Source of the DNA: Candidatus Thiodiazotropha sp. (ex Codakia rugifera)
GTDB taxonomy: Bacteria; Pseudomonadota; Gammaproteobacteria; Chromatiales; Chromatiaceae
Direction: 5' to 3'
NCBI GenBank assembly: GCA_025656675.1
Contig: JAHXHN010000004.1
Location: 270,703-334,702 of the forward strand
DNA length: 64,000 nucleotides
In this document: positions 57,598 through 64,000 of the stretch, piece after piece
Layout: each line of letters opens with the position of its first letter
Position numbering within the stretch: position 1 is the first letter of the stretch
Notes under the pieces: model-generated
What the model saw: only the letters and a program-made list of their open reading frames with translations
The model's database searches: none
What the model was told of the DNA's origin: nothing
Position numbers and translations under genes: made by a program

Positions 57598-57672
57598 CCG
57601 CTAACAAGTCATTCGTATGGGACTATCAAGATCGCTTCGCGTTTCTTCCAGCCCCTAATTCAAACGTTTGAC
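57598..57672 (+). repeat. attC-like site 2
   Basis: R''-like CCGCTAAC (57598-57605), a partly paired middle with GGGACT / AGCCCC and CGCTTCGCG, and CTAATTCAAACGTTTGAC at the end, which recalls attC L'-R' halves ('...CTCAAACGTTRRRY'). The core GTTTGAC deviates from GTTRRRY at one position. Confidence 0.45.
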
Positions 57673-57699
57673 GTCAAAAAAACAAATGTATCCAATAAT

Positions 57700-59088
57700 A
57701 TGAAATTAGTACCAGCATCACATTCACCCGACTGTGTTATTTGCAAACAGCATCTAGATTTTGAATTACCTAAGGAATTATTAACGGAAATACTCTCAGG
57801 TCAATTTGCACTTTTTGCAGGCGCTGGAATTAGTCAAGAACTACCAGAGGCTGGTTCGCCTACATTTTATTCAAGCATACTGGATAGTTTAGGTTTAGAA
57901 AAGGCAATCCCATTTCCTGACTTAATGGAGAAATTCTGTGGACAAACAAATGGTAGATTGAAACTACTGAGTAGAATCAAGGACCATTTCGATAAGATTA
58001 ATTCATTCTCTGAATTGCGCAGGTATGCAACGAGATTTCATCATGAAATTGCTACTTTTTTTCCTCTACAGACTATCGTAACAACAAACTGGGATACTTT
58101 TTTCGAAGATGTGTGTGCAGCGACACCTTTCGTAACACCGATGGATTTAGCATTTTGGAATGCGCCTGGCAGAAAAGTATTGAAAATACATGGATCATTA
58201 AGCAACTATGGTTCAATTATCGCAACCAGCTCGGACTATAAAAAGCGCAAAAGAGAGTTGGATAAAAGCGTATTCGGGAGCACTCTTAAACACATTCTAG
58301 CCACACAAACAGTTATATTTGCAGGCTACTCATGCAGGGATAGCGATTTTCTATCCATTTATCAAATGATAAGGAAAGAACTTGGTCTACTACATAAGCA
58401 AGCTTACATTTTAACACTTGATTTCGATTCTGATGAAAGATATCGAGAACTAGGTCTTGTTCCAATTTACACAGATGCAACTTATTTCTTCTCAATAATT
58501 AAGGAACATGCAGCACATGACACAAACCATTATCTGCCTGATAAGATCTATGATGAAGTTGAAAAATCGCTTTTTATTACACGCAAAGTACACCATAAAT
58601 TATTAGAAACGGTCGATTTCAACAAACATACAGACGCGCTTTTCTCGGTGTTTTATCAAGATGGATTAATTCATGGTTTTGATCGAATATTAAACAAACG
58701 TTGTACTGGCACCTATTCACATACATGTGACATTATTGCGCAAGTTGATCTATACAAGAAAATTCTAAAACAAATGCGAAAGAAGAGACGTTATGATGAT
58801 GTCGCATATATAGAAGGATATCTAAATGCAATACGATTCCCAGTTCTTTTTGAAGATGTAGATTTTACATACGAAGATGTACCCTTATTCTTTGGGTTTG
58901 GTATTGATGAAGACATTATGTCATTAAGTGAGTACCTTGCAGCTCTGCCAAACTTGGCATCTTCCCACAAAGCTGCACATCGAAGAAGTATGCAAATTGC
59001 TAAACATTTTTCAACCCTAAAGGATATTGTGCCACACCATCCTCCAATAATATCTATGGATCTTGAGCCTTTAGGCATACATGAGTGA
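57700..59088 (+). CDS. SIR2-domain protein, probable defence NADase
   Basis: 462 residues. SIR2-like Rossmann domain (about 30-225): GAGIS (41-45), 'IVTTNWDTFFED' with Asn130, 'KIHGS' with His164, and 'FAGYSCRDSDF' (about 207-217). Conserved Asn and His fit a catalytic NAD+-cleaving fold, used as an abortive-infection effector in several phage-defence systems. The C-terminal half (225-462) is unassigned and helical, possibly the sensor. A CxxC pair (DCVICKQH) near the start is unusual. Located after attC-like site 2 in AT-rich cargo. Confidence 0.75.
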   Translation: MKLVPASHSPDCVICKQHLDFELPKELLTEILSGQFALFAGAGISQELPEAGSPTFYSSILDSLGLEKAIPFPDLMEKFCGQTNGRLKLLSRIKDHFDKINSFSELRRYATRFHHEIATFFPLQTIVTTNWDTFFEDVCAATPFVTPMDLAFWNAPGRKVLKIHGSLSNYGSIIATSSDYKKRKRELDKSVFGSTLKHILATQTVIFAGYSCRDSDFLSIYQMIRKELGLLHKQAYILTLDFDSDERYRELGLVPIYTDATYFFSIIKEHAAHDTNHYLPDKIYDEVEKSLFITRKVHHKLLETVDFNKHTDALFSVFYQDGLIHGFDRILNKRCTGTYSHTCDIIAQVDLYKKILKQMRKKRRYDDVAYIEGYLNAIRFPVLFEDVDFTYEDVPLFFGFGIDEDIMSLSEYLAALPNLASSHKAAHRRSMQIAKHFSTLKDIVPHHPPIISMDLEPLGIHE

Positions 59089-59140
59089 CAATATATACAA
59101 AAATCAATCTGATATAATTAATTGCTATTATATCTATACA

Positions 59141-59194
59141 CCCAACAAAAATCCCATATTGGTCAATGCGCGACTCACAGCTCAAACGTTTAAT
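59141..59194 (+). repeat. Possible attC-like site 3
   Basis: CCCAAC at the left and GCTCAAACGTTTAATG at the right (59179-59194), the latter sharing 11 of 15 bases with the same part of site 2. Interior pairing is weak. A separate hairpin GGTCGC-AGAA-GCGACC lies at 59230-59245. The rest of 59089-59386 contains no gene. Confidence 0.3.
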
Positions 59195-59386
59195 GCCTAC
59201 TTTCCGATAAAGCTGTGAATACCCATCACGGTCGCAGAAGCGACCATGTGTAAATCGCAACTTAGTTGGTTATGAGTAAAATGGTCGCGTATCAAACAGA
59301 TAAGTAGAATACTATCTGACCATTTAAAACTTTTTACTAAATACTAATTCTTAGATATGTCATTTCTTCCACCTGATTACGTATAG

Positions 59387-61027
59387 TTATTGACAGAACT
59401 CCAAGTGATTCCCGGTCTGATAGGTCTGGATTTCAAAATTTGATCCGCATGATGAATCAAATCCTATAGGCTCTACTCTCCAAATATGGATCCGTGTTTG
59501 AATTACCACGTCACCCACCTGCACACCAAACACGACCTCACCTATAGGCTCACCGTAGCTATTGGGGCGATCAGACCAGGCCTTTGCCAAAGCTATCGGC
59601 CGGTCTTTACGTGGACAATACATTCCGCCCATAACTTCAATGAAGACTACCCAATCAACATGGTCAGCAGCTTGTCGTGCAGCCTCAATCTCAGGATTAG
59701 CCACCTCATCTCGTAACAGGCGTAGCTCACGCCAAACTGACACCGGTGGACCACCAAATAGCTGAAATTGTCTTATTCCCCAAGCTGTAGACCAGGCCTT
59801 GACCCGTTCAGCCGCTTTTGAGGCATCCAGGCCTGATTCATCGGCATCAATCCCAAATCCATCCACATTCTTGGAGATATACTTGGCCACATAGCCTATG
59901 GCCGTCCCCCTTGCCGGGTCAATGGCCTCTACCTTAAACCGGCGCTGCTGAGCACCTGGCTCGTCCGGGGAGTCCTGTAGAGCATAGTGTTGCAGTATCG
60001 ATGTTAAAGTTTCAGCCTGATCGGGCCGCACAAAGGCCAGAATATGCCAATGTGGCGTACCATCGTGATGGGGCTCGGCGATTCTGACGCCAAACACATC
60101 AATCCCCTTCCGAGCCAAGGCAGCACGCGCCCTGCTCCATACCTTGTTCAGATAGGCCTGTCCATTACTGGGTCGGCTGCCATCATATTGGAGATTACGA
60201 TCACCACTCTTTCCATAACGGGCATGAAACCGTGAGGGGCAGGTCAGAGTGAGAAAAAACGCCTCATAGCCATTCCGCTTGGCATAGAGCTCATAGCCCG
60301 CCAATCGGGCCATCAGTTCACTGCGGCGCAGTACAGGATTGGAGAGGGATCCATCAACTACATCCTGCAAGACAAAAGACTCCCCCAATTCATTGACAAT
60401 CTGCATGGCTTCCATGAGATTACGGTTGCGCCGTTGCTGTTCCCGCCGCCTCAGCAGATTTTCATTGCTGACATAGACCTCCCGCTTTTTGTGAACCAAG
60501 CCGATCTCAATGGCAGCCGATTCAATAGCCTGAGTCTCAGCCTTTTTGAGCCGTCTACGCCACCAGCGATCATCACACATGCGGCGTATGGCCCCCTCTA
60601 GGCCGGTTATGGTGGAGGGTTCAGCAGGTACAACCCCATTTTCCTCAGCATATCCACACAGACGCCGATAATTGGCTTCCGCTATGCTTCCCCGTGAGAT
60701 GAGCCATCGGGCCATCCCTGCTTTGAGCTTGGCGATATGTCGCAGATCGTCAGCATCCTCACTCATCACTACCCCTGGCGCACAAAGTTCATGGGCGGCT
60801 TTTCTTAACCGACTGTTGGCCCGGAACCGTCCATTAGTCTTATGCCAATCCCTTTCATAAAGGCCAGCCAATTGATCTGCAAAACGATCAGGAATACGTG
60901 GCAGGTACTCATGACGCCATTTTCTTTCTGATCCACAACTACCCGATAATGGCCAAAGGCGCTTTTCAGCGCCAGTGACATAATCAGGTACAGGGGGTGC
61001 AACCCATGTATCTGAATGATTGATCAT
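59387..61027 (-). CDS. HUH replication initiator, phage GPA type
   Basis: About 546 residues from ATG 61027, which overlaps the previous stop (ATGA). HUH-endonuclease signatures: motif 1 'FFLTLTCPSRFHA', motif 2 'PHHDGTPHWHILAF' (H-x-H), and motif 3 'GYVAKYISKN' with two tyrosines three residues apart (Y379 and Y383), as in P2 gpA-type nickases. It would nick a double-strand origin and start rolling-circle replication of the element. Zinc-type Cys residues are not obvious. The first ~200 residues are helical and basic. Transcriptionally behind the palindrome-ladder gene. Confidence 0.85.
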   Translation of the reverse strand: MINHSDTWVAPPVPDYVTGAEKRLWPLSGSCGSERKWRHEYLPRIPDRFADQLAGLYERDWHKTNGRFRANSRLRKAAHELCAPGVVMSEDADDLRHIAKLKAGMARWLISRGSIAEANYRRLCGYAEENGVVPAEPSTITGLEGAIRRMCDDRWWRRRLKKAETQAIESAAIEIGLVHKKREVYVSNENLLRRREQQRRNRNLMEAMQIVNELGESFVLQDVVDGSLSNPVLRRSELMARLAGYELYAKRNGYEAFFLTLTCPSRFHARYGKSGDRNLQYDGSRPSNGQAYLNKVWSRARAALARKGIDVFGVRIAEPHHDGTPHWHILAFVRPDQAETLTSILQHYALQDSPDEPGAQQRRFKVEAIDPARGTAIGYVAKYISKNVDGFGIDADESGLDASKAAERVKAWSTAWGIRQFQLFGGPPVSVWRELRLLRDEVANPEIEAARQAADHVDWVVFIEVMGGMYCPRKDRPIALAKAWSDRPNSYGEPIGEVVFGVQVGDVVIQTRIHIWRVEPIGFDSSCGSNFEIQTYQTGNHLEFCQ

Positions 61028-61398
61028 ACAAGACACCTCAACAGGTCACTCTCATCAATCGGGTACGCTTTCTTAAAGTCAGAAAGACTTATAAGTGTTT
61101 TTCCTTCCATGGATGGGTTATCCAATACATAAGTAGTTCCCTTTAAGAAAATCTTCCCATTTTCAATGGCGATTTCTCTTATAAGAGTTTTTCCCTTTAA
61201 GGGAAGCCCCTTATCTAAGGAAATATCCTTATATAAGGTTATCCCCCTAATTAGGATCATTCCCTCCATGAAGAGGATCTCATCGAAATGAGTGGTTCCC
61301 TTTAAGGAATAATCCTCATCAAAGTGGGTAATCCCCTTAAAGGCCTTTTTCTCATCGAGATAGGTAATTGTGGTTTTTTGATTGTCAGTGGTTGTCAT
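61024..61398 (-). CDS. Repeat protein encoded by a ladder of short palindromes
   Basis: 124 residues with about 8 degenerate 12-residue repeats of the type x-L-K-G-x-T-x-x-D-E (FKGITHFDEDYSLKGTTHF, EGMILIRGITLYKDISLDKG, KGKTLIREIAIENGK). The periodicity would suit a beta-solenoid. The DNA beneath it contains repeated short inverted repeats such as CCCTTTAAGGG, CCTTATATAAGG, CTTATAAG, CCCTAATTAGG, spaced roughly 20-24 bp. It lies between alpA and rep and overlaps the rep start by 4 bp. Coding reality is supported by coupling at both ends; I recognise no family. Confidence 0.5.
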   Translation of the reverse strand: MTTTDNQKTTITYLDEKKAFKGITHFDEDYSLKGTTHFDEILFMEGMILIRGITLYKDISLDKGLPLKGKTLIREIAIENGKIFLKGTTYVLDNPSMEGKTLISLSDFKKAYPIDESDLLRCLV

Positions 61399-61400
61399 TG

Positions 61401-61601
61401 TTATTCTCCTAAATCACTGGTGGATTGACGTACTTGAGAATTGATATAGGTGTTGAGGTCATCCGCGCGATAGCGAACGGCTCGTGCACCAATTTTTACA
61501 AAGGGGATGCGTGCACCGGCCCAGCGGTCACGCTCAAGGAATGCTTTGCTAACCCCCAGAACAGCGGCAGCTTCATGTGTAGTAAGTAGTGAATTGTTCA
61601 T
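61401..61601 (-). CDS. AlpA-like excisionase/regulator
   Basis: 66 residues with an AlpA/MerR-type winged helix-turn-helix: 'LLTTHEAAAVLGVSKAFLERDR' followed by 'VKIGARAVRYRADDLNTYI'. Such proteins activate integrase/excision and replication genes in P4-like elements. Its ribosome-binding site is buried in a 10-bp inverted repeat directly before the ATG, and a second operator-like palindrome lies 70 bp upstream. The next gene follows 2 bp after its stop. Confidence 0.85.
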   Translation of the reverse strand: MNNSLLTTHEAAAVLGVSKAFLERDRWAGARIPFVKIGARAVRYRADDLNTYINSQVRQSTSDLGE

Positions 61602-61603
61602 CT

Positions 61604-61633
61604 TTAAGTCACCTCAGGTTTATGGTGACTTAA
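61604..61633 (-). promoter_or_regulatory. RBS-sequestering inverted repeat before alpA
   Basis: Perfect 10-bp arms TTAAGTCACC (61604-61613) and GGTGACTTAA (61624-61633) with a 10-nt loop. In the minus-strand RNA the arm nearest the ATG includes the Shine-Dalgarno GAGGTGA, so folding would hide it from ribosomes. Confidence 0.6.
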
Positions 61634-61671
61634 GCGTGGGATGTTTTAGAATGTTTGTCGATTACGCCTAC

Positions 61672-61702
61672 AATGCTGGCGTATACGTCAGCATTGCTGA
61701 CG
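61672..61702. promoter_or_regulatory. Operator-like overlapping palindromes
   Basis: AATGCTGGCGTA / TACGTCAGCATT (61672-61695) is an 11-of-12 inverted repeat, and CGTCAGC-ATT-GCTGACG (61686-61702) a perfect one that shares an arm with it. Three half-sites TGCTG(A/G)CG lie between the gene at 61717 and alpA, suiting a repressor or excisionase. Confidence 0.55.
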
Positions 61703-61716
61703 AGTATATATTACAG

Positions 61717-62493
61717 CTAAAGAACGAGTTTTCCTCGGATAATCCTTGACAATCCCTCACGTAATGTCCTTTCTCGATTGGTGGGCGCTAGATGTCTATA
61801 CAACTCTTCAGGTGCTTCATTTAGGAAGTCGTCAACAGCCTTTGAATACTGCGTATATCCATTCTCGACATAAAACTTATGCAAACGTTTTAAAAGCTTT
61901 TTAGTATCTTCATGCCTTGCCTCCCCAGCACGCTTGGCCACAGATGAGCGTTTTTTCTTTTCACGCTCAATTGCGGCTTTCTCTGCACGTTCACTCATAA
62001 TAAGTGACTCAGCAAATGCTACAGCCTCCATTGCTTCCACAGCACAATGACCTACTGAAAAATAGATACCACCTTCAAAAGTGTCATTATTACTCTCTGT
62101 ATTTTTCAAAATCCTTTGGTGGGCTTTACCCACACTAGCTAATGCAAGTGCAGCAAAATACTCCTCTGGTTTGGCATTTGGAAATTCTGGATTTTCAGTG
62201 AGGCCCGTCTTCTCAATATAGTATGCAAGTATTTTGGCTGGTGTTGTCGGAACCTCAATCTCTTCCCCGGCCTCTTCCCTTTCTGCAAGATAGATCAATT
62301 CTTCAAGTTGATCTTCGTCTGAATCCATATGAGCTATCTCATCGAGAATCTTTGCTGCTCTATAAATCTCCTCTCGGGTTCTATGCGTTAATATTTTTCG
62401 TGCTCGGCGTGTGATATTGCGTATATTTATATTGTAATCATCAGCGTAGAAACCCTCCTTGGGGTCGATACACGCGATATATTCTGCATACAT
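61717..62493 (-). CDS. Unknown cytoplasmic protein next to integrase
   Basis: 258 residues, highly charged and helical. Starts 4 bp after the integrase stop and so shares its transcript. A basic helix (SERAEKAAIEREKKKRSSV) precedes a C-terminal region 'KLLKRLHKFYVENGYTQYSK' that may be a DNA-binding helix pair. No known domain. Positions next to integrase and before the regulatory region that carries alpA suggest a regulatory or maintenance role; this is inference. Confidence 0.6.
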   Translation of the reverse strand: MYAEYIACIDPKEGFYADDYNINIRNITRRARKILTHRTREEIYRAAKILDEIAHMDSDEDQLEELIYLAEREEAGEEIEVPTTPAKILAYYIEKTGLTENPEFPNAKPEEYFAALALASVGKAHQRILKNTESNNDTFEGGIYFSVGHCAVEAMEAVAFAESLIMSERAEKAAIEREKKKRSSVAKRAGEARHEDTKKLLKRLHKFYVENGYTQYSKAVDDFLNEAPEELYRHLAPTNRERTLREGLSRIIRGKLVL

Positions 62494-62497
62494 ACCG

Positions 62498-63730
62498 TTA
62501 CCCCCTAGAATCCTTAAACGTTATGGGTATAACATTGTCCACTGTGCTACGACCAGCTGCGTTTAGTATCTCCTGTGTAATTTTCTCCATGGCTGGCCGC
62601 AATCGCTCTGGATCCATGACGATATACCCCGCCGTCACATCATTCGGCATCTTGTGGTTAACCAAATGCTTGATCGCATACTGGGAGAGCTCCAGGCTCT
62701 CGGCTACGGTGATAAAGGTCCGCCGCAGGTCATGCAGGGTAAAGGAAACCCCCGACCACTCAATGACTTTAAAGAGCTGTTTGCGGGGCTCGACTATCCG
62801 TCCCCCACTACTGCCCGGAAAAACATAACTGCTCTCATGCTGCCCTTCCCGGTGTTTTAGCAGCTCAATGAGGTAGTCGGAGAGGGGCAGGATGAGGGGT
62901 TCCCTATTCTTGGTGTCGTGGATGGTGAGGGTACGATCAACAAAATCCACATCGTCCCACTGCAGATTCATCCCTTCGGAGCGGCGCAGCCCGGTGAAAA
63001 GTAGCAACATCAGGTAGTCGGCAATGGTCTCGGAGGTGGGATCCCCCTCCCCTCGCAGACGCTCCACGGCCTCGAACCAGGCAGGGAGCTCGGATCGCTT
63101 GACGAGGGTGCGCCGTCGCTCCACCCGATACCAAGCCTTGATATGGGAAAGCCGGTCTACCGGGTTTTCAGGAAACAGGGAATGGCCCTGGCTGTCCTCA
63201 TACTGACCCCGAGCGAAGTTGAAGACCGCTTTGAGGAGTCGCATCGCATTATTGGCGCGTGCTTGGGATCGTTTGCCATAGTCCTGATGGCGTTTTTGCA
63301 CCATATCTTTTGTGATGTTACGCAGCTCCCGATCTTGCCAGTCCTTAAAAATCTCCTTCATCAACCGGCGATAATCACGGACGGTCGTCTCTTTTAAAGC
63401 AGACCGCACCTTGAGGTAGAGCTCAAAAACTTCCGATAGCGTCACCGAGGAAAGATCTTCGTCTTTTTGTTCTGAGATGGGATCTTGACCACTGGCCACT
63501 TGGCCTAAAAATTTCTGCGCCTCTTTGCGCGCCTTTTCTGCGGTGAGTGCACCGAACCGTCCCAGGGTCTTGCGCTTGACCTTGCGGTTGATCCGCTTTT
63601 CGATCACAAAACTTTTCACCCCACCCGCGGTGACGCGCAAGGCAAACCCCTTGAGCTGATCATCCCGATAGAAGGTTTGTCCAGACGCTGGAATGGGGGC
63701 CTGTTCGACCGCTGTTTTGGTGAGTTTCAT
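62498..63730 (-). CDS. Tyrosine recombinase (integrase)
   Basis: About 410 residues from ATG 63730, with AGGGACA upstream. N-terminal arm-binding (DUF4102-like) domain starting 'KLTKTAVEQAPIPASGQTFY', then core-binding and catalytic domains. Catalytic set: Arg in 'LLLFTGLRRSEGMNL', H-x-x-R in 'TLHDLRRTF', His in 'LVNHK', and Tyr in 'VTAGYIVMDP'. It mediates integration at the tRNA 3' end and lies 180 bp from attR with arm-type repeats between. Confidence 0.92.
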   Translation of the reverse strand: MKLTKTAVEQAPIPASGQTFYRDDQLKGFALRVTAGGVKSFVIEKRINRKVKRKTLGRFGALTAEKARKEAQKFLGQVASGQDPISEQKDEDLSSVTLSEVFELYLKVRSALKETTVRDYRRLMKEIFKDWQDRELRNITKDMVQKRHQDYGKRSQARANNAMRLLKAVFNFARGQYEDSQGHSLFPENPVDRLSHIKAWYRVERRRTLVKRSELPAWFEAVERLRGEGDPTSETIADYLMLLLFTGLRRSEGMNLQWDDVDFVDRTLTIHDTKNREPLILPLSDYLIELLKHREGQHESSYVFPGSSGGRIVEPRKQLFKVIEWSGVSFTLHDLRRTFITVAESLELSQYAIKHLVNHKMPNDVTAGYIVMDPERLRPAMEKITQEILNAAGRSTVDNVIPITFKDSRG

Positions 63731-63759
63731 GGTGTCCCTTTTTAATCCCTTGTTCCGCC

Positions 63760-63885
63760 ATGTAGACGCAATGTAGACACTTTGTGTCAAATTTACGCCG
63801 ATTCATTCAAAGACCAGGGGACTGAGTAAATCGCATAACTCACGTAAAGTAAAGGGAATTAAAAGAACTTCAAAGCTATGTAGAC
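63760..63885 (+). promoter_or_regulatory. Right integrase arm-type repeats
   Basis: Copies of ATGTAGAC at 63760-63767, 63771-63778 (11 bp apart, as at the left end) and 63878-63885, all in one orientation. The first pair is located just upstream of the integrase start codon, so integrase binding could also control its own gene. Confidence 0.6.
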
Positions 63886-63909
63886 AGGTTAAAAATGGGA
63901 CCAAAACAG

Positions 63910-63955
63910 CTCATAATCCCTTGGTCCTAGGTTCGAGTCCTAGTGGGCCCACCAA
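63910..63955 (+). repeat. attR: 46-bp direct repeat
   Basis: Identical to 54355-54400; it is the tRNA-Ile2 3' part without the 5' half, so it is not a functional tRNA. Marks the right end of the element. Confidence 0.92.
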
Positions 63956-64000
63956 ATTCATTGAGTTCATCTGATCCAGCATCAATTCACTTTTTCTAAA

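Noticed and set aside
63910..63955. A second tRNA-Ile2 gene at the right end
   Set aside because: Only the 3' part is present; the D-arm and 5' acceptor strand are missing, so it is an attachment repeat.

Overview
The window looks like a chromosomal segment of a gammaproteobacterium. The evidence is the tsaD / rpsU-yqeY-dnaG-rpoD macromolecular-synthesis arrangement, an EF-P lysylation set (efp, epmA, epmB), queA-tgt, psd, an LdtD-type L,D-transpeptidase with a YcbK-type partner, and a tRNA-Ile2(CAU) just downstream of rpoD. VPLPA-CTERM and cytochrome-rich lipoprotein genes fit an environmental, possibly Chromatiales-like lineage; genus cannot be told from the sequence alone.

Positions 1-10.8 kb hold an envelope/electron-transfer cluster. 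It has an SH3 plus beta-barrel protein, a large HzsA-like lipoprotein with CxxCH motifs, a small c-type cytochrome, a LamG/cytochrome lipoprotein, a Tat-exported DUF1501-like protein, a diverged Lgt and a DUF3187 porin-like protein. Positions 11.2-20.1 kb hold an operon of a periplasmic protein, three TPR proteins (two of them lipoproteins), a small secreted protein, ExbB, two ExbD proteins and a TonB-like protein: a proton-motive-force-driven envelope machine of unknown role. ApbE follows.

Positions 21.4-33.3 kb carry tgt-queA with an apparent small RNA gene between them, a hydrolase, a GGDEF-EAL protein, tRNA-Leu(CAA), two paralogous small proteins, and a Sel1/vWA/ABC-transporter operon. 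Positions 33.5-37.7 kb carry a VPLPA-CTERM protein, an ExeA-like ATPase and an Ig/FN3-like lipoprotein. Positions 38.1-54.3 kb are mostly housekeeping: an aminotransferase-rhodanese-SCO-like-psd operon, arsR-arsM, peptidoglycan enzymes, the EF-P set, tsaD and the rpsU-rpoD region. A 246-bp inverted-repeat element lies between epmB and tsaD.

Positions 54.36-63.96 kb are an integrative element in the 3' end of tRNA-Ile2, bounded by a 46-bp direct repeat and with matching integrase arm-type repeats at both ends. Its right half is a replication/integration module: integrase, unknown gene, AlpA, a protein encoded by a ladder of short palindromes, and a phage GPA-type HUH replication initiator. Its left half is AT-rich cargo: a DUF4747-like gene with a four-helix membrane partner, then three genes (HEPN-like, unknown, SIR2) separated by attC-like sites resembling integron gene cassettes. 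The cargo looks like a defence island; this is inference.
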